This document shows, in pieces, positions 6,901 to 9,637 of a DNA stretch of 9,637 nt. Position numbers and translations under genes: made by a program. Where the stretch lies: contig DYON01000091.1 in assembly GCA_020720525.1 (NCBI GenBank), forward strand, positions 1 to 9,637, read 5' to 3'. Every line of letters starts with the position of its first letter. Within the stretch, counting starts at the first letter, position 1. The notes below the pieces were generated by a model that ran no database searches, had not been told where the DNA came from, and was given only the letters and a program-made list of their open reading frames with translations. Source of the DNA: Acetofilamentum sp. (GTDB lineage: Bacteria > Bacteroidota > Bacteroidia > Bacteroidales > DTU049).

Positions 6901-8270
6901 GCAATTTTATATTGGTAAATAACAAAGCTGCCGAGCTAACGGGGTATTCGAAAGAAGAGTTACAAATGATGAATATGAGCGAATTATTTGAACCCAAAAC
7001 CCTTAGTGAAAAACCTCTTTGTTACGATTTGCTCAATGTTGGCGAAACTGTTAAGAACGAACGCGAAATGTTGACTAAAAATGGAAGAAAGATTTTTATC
7101 GAAATTAGCACTCATGCTATGGACGACGGAACTTATCAGTGTTTTATTCGCGATGTTTCAGAACGCAAACAAGCCGAAGAAGATTTGAGGGAAAGCGAAG
7201 AGCGTTTTAAAGCCCTTCACAATGCCTCGTTTGGCGGTATTGCTATTCACGATAACGGTCTCATTCTCGAATGCAATCATGGTCTTACCGAAATATCGGG
7301 CTATTCTTTCGGCGAATTAATTGGGATGGATGGATTGCTTCTGATTAGTGACGCAACCCGCGATATTGTGAAAAACAATATTCGAAATAATTATTTTCAA
7401 CAATACGAGGCGATTGGAGTTCGCAAAAATGGTGAAGAATATGCTCTGCGACTCGAAGCACGTGCTATTCCTTACAAAGGGAAAATGGTTCGGTCTGTCG
7501 AATTTCGCGATATCACCGAGCAAAAAAAATTGCAGCAACTTTTAATCGATCAGCAAATTCAGCAACGCAAAATTGTGGAAGAAGAATTGGCAAAAACCAA
7601 AGATGCATTGGTTCGTTCTACACGACTTGCCGCTGTGGGCCAAATTTCGGCTACTATTGCACACGATTTGCGCAATCCACTTGGTGCTGTGCGCAATGCA
7701 GCATACTATTTAAAACGAAAGCTTATTGATAGCGATCCCAAAGTGCTGAATTATTTTTCTATTATTGATAGCGAAGTAGAAACAGCCGATAAAATTATCA
7801 GCAATTTGCTGCAAATGTCCAAAGTTAAAGAGCCCGAAAAAGCCCACAACGATTTGCGCGATGTAATTGCATTGGCAACTGGAAGTCAATATGCAAAACT
7901 CGAGGTAGAAATTCTTGTCGATCTCGATCAAGAGCCTTTTGTATTACTGACCGATAAGGTTCAAATTGTTCAATTGATGCGCAACTTGTTGGAGAATAGT
8001 TCGCACACAGGTGTCGAAAATATTGTTGTAAACATCAAAGGTGTTCACGTTGAAGATGGTGTAGAATTGATTTTTTGCGACAATGGTCCAGGTATTTCGG
8101 ACGAAGTGCGCGAGTCGCTTTTCGAACCGCTTATTACAACCAAAGCCAAAGGCACAGGTTTGGGTTTGACCATTTGTAAGCAAATTGTCGAAAAGCATGG
8201 TGGAAGCATTTCTTTGATTGAAAAACCCGAAATGGGTGCTTGTTTCAAAATTGTATTACCTTTAAAATAA
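3951..8270 (+). CDS. Giant hybrid sensor kinase: receiver, three PAS, GAF, four PAS, HisKA, HATPase_c
   Basis: A 1439-residue soluble kinase with no membrane segment. Residues 8-125 are a receiver (Glu13-Asp14, phospho-acceptor Asp59, Thr87, Lys109) in which the residue after Lys is Asp110 instead of Pro. PAS domains start at about 142, 268 and 391. A GAF-like domain spans about 527-700 (core LKAISGSSVAILNIF). Four more PAS domains start at about 704, 838, 963 and 1082, most ending in a DIT/DVS-E-RK signature. The kinase core has AHDLRNPLG with His1238, N box Asn1349 in RNLLENSS, G1 Asp1377 in CDNGPGIS and a G2 box GTGLGLTICKQ. His+4 is Asn1242, as in kinases that also dephosphorylate their partner. 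An in-frame ATG at 3933 would add MLNNNI and overlap the previous gene by 14 bases. I prefer the ATG at 3951, four bases after that gene's TAA, because the receiver normally starts a few residues before its first strand. The N-terminal receiver suggests it is both a phosphate recipient and a kinase. The ligands of the PAS/GAF domains cannot be told from sequence. Confidence 0.96.
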   Translation: MSKSDKTRILIVEDLPSDAELVMREALKELPDAEFRHVETEPDFLRELVEFKPDLILSDYSMPRFNGLRALKLSLEYDSTVPVIIVTGSINEDTAVDCMKAGAANYVIKDQMKRLGPAIRHALEEKKLELEKIQAQQFLLQSEERFRLMIEGAPDPIFIQTNQKFAYLNSQALYLLGAKHESELLGKSVFEVFHPSFAEIIRDRNYQLNVNKQNVSALEQIYIRLDGTQVWVETSGVPIEFGGENGALIFARDVSQRRKTDEELRISREKFMALFANNPAGLYRTSIDDEVMDANPALLKMLGFDNIEQLKSRRVHEGYVEKEEKDLFDQTIIENGRFSGITRWFKSDGNIIWLEEQAVAIKDDNGKTLYFDGSVIDVTEKKLAQDFLKESEEKYRLVADNSADVIFIVDNQFRYTFISPSVEKLRGFTPEEMLRSTIDANITHDSFERVKKAIAQQKQFEAEGLIEKNSNYILELEMFHKNGHTIWAEVKASFLRNSNSEIVGIMGITRDISERKVAEENIKEKNRLLLAINQYAKEISQTAYSDLFSFVVNKLKAISGSSVAILNIFDENTNELVCKKTTLTNEESGVVEKMLGARIEGFRTPVSPEMLARIKQEVIGKADNLLTLTFGKIPKALGNIIMGATRYKWFLGISLTKDEKLVGTILLGGKKGDKPINSEEFLAFAGVTANAISRAQAEEKLKASEEKYRIIAENTADTITILDFKFRYLYSSPSISRMLGYSVDEILQLEPQQITHPNSIEIITQVMREEMRAEMSGLADPNRNRTVLLKQFHKNGSIRWIESTASFIRDEMGKPLSILAISRDVTTRIIEAELLAKSQEEFKAIFENNSAAIAIIEPDSTISKVNEAFCEISGYSIEESVGISWTKLIHERDLARINEYNQRRLINPHDAPAKYEFLFYRKDGTIRFVLMSVAVIPSSKKIVASFSDITERRQAEIDIQKKEEKYRNLLEFAPDAFFQSDIKGNFILVNNKAAELTGYSKEELQMMNMSELFEPKTLSEKPLCYDLLNVGETVKNEREMLTKNGRKIFIEISTHAMDDGTYQCFIRDVSERKQAEEDLRESEERFKALHNASFGGIAIHDNGLILECNHGLTEISGYSFGELIGMDGLLLISDATRDIVKNNIRNNYFQQYEAIGVRKNGEEYALRLEARAIPYKGKMVRSVEFRDITEQKKLQQLLIDQQIQQRKIVEEELAKTKDALVRSTRLAAVGQISATIAHDLRNPLGAVRNAAYYLKRKLIDSDPKVLNYFSIIDSEVETADKIISNLLQMSKVKEPEKAHNDLRDVIALATGSQYAKLEVEILVDLDQEPFVLLTDKVQIVQLMRNLLENSSHTGVENIVVNIKGVHVEDGVELIFCDNGPGISDEVRESLFEPLITTKAKGTGLGLTICKQIVEKHGGSISLIEKPEMGACFKIVLPLK

Positions 8271-8275
8271 AAATC

Positions 8276-9046
8276 ATGGTAGATGAATTGAAAAACAATC
8301 GTATTTTGATTGCCGACGACGAACCCAATATGCGTTTAACTTTGCGCGATATTATGGAAGATGTTGGATATCAGGTGGTAACTGCTTCGACAGGTGAGGA
8401 AGCAATTGAACTTTGTAGAACTACCGAATTTGATATTGTTTTGATGGATGTGAGAATGCCTGGCTTAAGTGGAGTTGAGGCATTTCGCGAAATACGTCGC
8501 TATCGCGAAGGGATTAAAGTGATTCTGATGAGTGCATACACGGTTGACGATCTTAAATTTGCAGCGCTCGACGATGGTGCCATTGCCTTTTTGCCTAAAC
8601 CTCTCGATATGCAGAAAACAATCGATCTAATCAACGATGCACGCGAAACGGCAATATTGGTTGTCGAAGACGATGAAACAGTAAGTTTGCCTTTGGTTGA
8701 AAAACTAAAAGCCGAAGGATACAAAGTAACTTCGACGCGATCTGCTCACGATGCACTGGAGTTGGTTGAGCAAATCAAATTCGACCTTATTTTTGTCGAT
8801 GTGAACCTACCAGCCATGAATGGTTTGGAGCTGTATTTGGCGATTAAAAAAATTACTCCAACTTCGGTAGCTATCATGATGACTGGGCTCGAAGAAGAAT
8901 TTATTAATATTGCAAAGCAGGCGGTTAGCAAAAATGCCTATACTTTCATTCGCAAGCCTCTCGATATCGATTATACACTTTCTTTAATCGAAAGGGTATC
9001 GCATCGAACTGTTTCGGGCGATAGCCGCAAACCTGATATTCAATAA
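8276..9046 (+). CDS. Tandem double-receiver response regulator
   Basis: A 256-residue protein made of two receiver domains and nothing else. Receiver 1 (about 8-123) has Asp14-Asp15, phospho-acceptor Asp58 in LMDVRMPGLSG, Ser86 and Lys108-Pro109. Receiver 2 (about 126-243) has Asp132-Asp133, phospho-acceptor Asp175 in FVDVNLPAMNG, Thr203 and Lys227-Pro228. Both active sites look complete. The domains are joined by only a few residues (ARETAILVVEDDE), and a short polar tail follows. With no DNA-binding or enzymatic domain, it is likely a cytoplasmic phosphate relay, sink or scaffold for the neighbouring kinases. The ATG at 8276 is five bases after the previous stop. A TTG at 8240 in the same frame would overlap the upstream kinase and add a sequence unlike a receiver, so I reject it. 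Double receivers of this type are known in PAS-kinase clusters; the partner kinase here is inferred from position. Confidence 0.94.
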   Translation: MVDELKNNRILIADDEPNMRLTLRDIMEDVGYQVVTASTGEEAIELCRTTEFDIVLMDVRMPGLSGVEAFREIRRYREGIKVILMSAYTVDDLKFAALDDGAIAFLPKPLDMQKTIDLINDARETAILVVEDDETVSLPLVEKLKAEGYKVTSTRSAHDALELVEQIKFDLIFVDVNLPAMNGLELYLAIKKITPTSVAIMMTGLEEEFINIAKQAVSKNAYTFIRKPLDIDYTLSLIERVSHRTVSGDSRKPDIQ

Positions 9047-9055
9047 GCAACTTTT

Positions 9056-9637
9056 ATGGGGAAAATTGTAACTGCATATCGCATTTTTGTGCTCGACGAC
9101 AACGAATCGCAGCTGAAAACAATTCATGCAATTTTGGATGACGAAGGATTCGAGGTGCACGCATTTTTGAAAGTTGATGAAGCATTCGATTTTTTGAAAA
9201 ACAACGAAATAGATGTTGCTATTTTCGATTTACGTATGCCCGGTATAACCGAAATTGAGCTTATTGAGAAGGTAAGACCTATTGCCGACCGAATTCCTGT
9301 AATTATCAACACAGCTTATGGTTCGTTCGATACAGCCAAGAAAGCTGTCAATGTTGGTGCTTTTGCTTATCTCGAAAAAGCGGGAGACCCCGGAAATTTG
9401 GTGCGCGAAGTAAACCGCGCTATTTACAACCGGCTCGAAAAGACAAAAGAACTACTCGAACTCGCAGTTCGAGAACGCACAGTTGAACTAGAAAAAGAAA
9501 TTGACAGGCGCAAATTGAGCGAAGCAGCTCTAACCGAAAGCGAAAAAAAATACCGACTTATTGCCGAAAATGCGTCGGATGTGATTTGGATTGTTGATTT
9601 ATCCGAAAATAGAATGACTTATGTGAGTCCTTCGGTC
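9056..9637 (+). CDS. Receiver-coiled coil-PAS signalling protein, 3' end cut by window
   Basis: The ATG at 9056, nine bases after the previous stop, opens a frame that stays open for 194 codons to the last base of the window. Residues 8-125 are a receiver with Asp14-Asp15, phospho-acceptor Asp58 in IFDLRMPG, Thr86 and Lys108. The residue after Lys is Ala109, in the EKAGDPGNL context, not Pro. The Gly usually found eight residues after the phospho-Asp is Glu66. Residues about 130-165 form a charged coiled coil (LELAVRERTVELEKEIDRR). A PAS domain begins at about 167 (SEKKYRLIAENASDVIWIVD) and is cut off inside its SPSV motif. The layout resembles the start of the giant hybrid upstream, so further PAS domains and a kinase core may follow outside the window; this cannot be seen. 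The start choice is firm, since the receiver begins directly after it. Confidence 0.92.
   Translation, partial: MGKIVTAYRIFVLDDNESQLKTIHAILDDEGFEVHAFLKVDEAFDFLKNNEIDVAIFDLRMPGITEIELIEKVRPIADRIPVIINTAYGSFDTAKKAVNVGAFAYLEKAGDPGNLVREVNRAIYNRLEKTKELLELAVRERTVELEKEIDRRKLSEAALTESEKKYRLIAENASDVIWIVDLSENRMTYVSPSV

Larger units (their letters stand above)
892..9637 (+). other. Probable operon of five two-component signalling genes
   Basis: Five consecutive same-strand genes are separated by 1, 4, 5 and 9 bases, leaving no room for internal promoters or terminators between them. The start codons directly follow stop codons, with AT-rich leaders and no visible Shine-Dalgarno, as is common in Bacteroidota. 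The only gap that could hold a promoter in the window is 836-891. Whether the first gene (2-835) belongs to the same transcript is undecided: 56 bases and a weak hairpin separate it. Confidence 0.75.

Overview
The window is a tightly packed, single-strand stretch of two-component signalling genes. Six genes all lie on the + strand, and the first and last run off the window edges. The DNA is AT-rich, the gaps are AT-rich, and no start has a recognisable Shine-Dalgarno sequence. Receiver and PAS proteins are stacked end to end. This combination points to a Bacteroidota bacterium, probably an environmental Bacteroidales or Marinilabiliales type; that placement is inference from texture and protein style, not a database result.

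Layout. (1) Positions 2-835: the C-terminal part of a PAS-PAS-coiled-coil protein without a kinase domain in the visible part. (2) Positions 836-891: a 56-base gap holding a perfect hairpin that begins at the upstream stop codon and a 10-base palindrome. (3) Positions 892-3480: a membrane histidine kinase with a LytS/YhcK-type multi-span (5TMR-LYT-like) sensor, three PAS domains, HisKA and HATPase. (4) Positions 3482-3946: an Rcp1-like stand-alone receiver. (5) Positions 3951-8270: a giant soluble hybrid, receiver-PAS3-GAF-PAS4-HisKA-HATPase. (6) Positions 8276-9046: a tandem double-receiver protein. (7) Positions 9056-9637: the start of another receiver-coiled coil-PAS protein, truncated by the window end.

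Genes 892 to 9637 are separated by 1, 4, 5 and 9 bases and almost certainly form one transcription unit. Together they carry two complete kinase cores, five receiver domains in four proteins and, with the first gene, at least thirteen PAS domains plus one GAF domain. None of the visible proteins has a DNA-binding, GGDEF/EAL or other enzymatic output domain, and there is no HPt domain. The simplest reading is a multi-input phosphorelay or signalling hub. The membrane kinase probably talks to the adjacent Rcp1-like receiver, the large hybrid integrates cytoplasmic cues, and the final output lies outside the window. I see no RNA genes, mobile elements, CRISPR arrays or reverse-strand genes.
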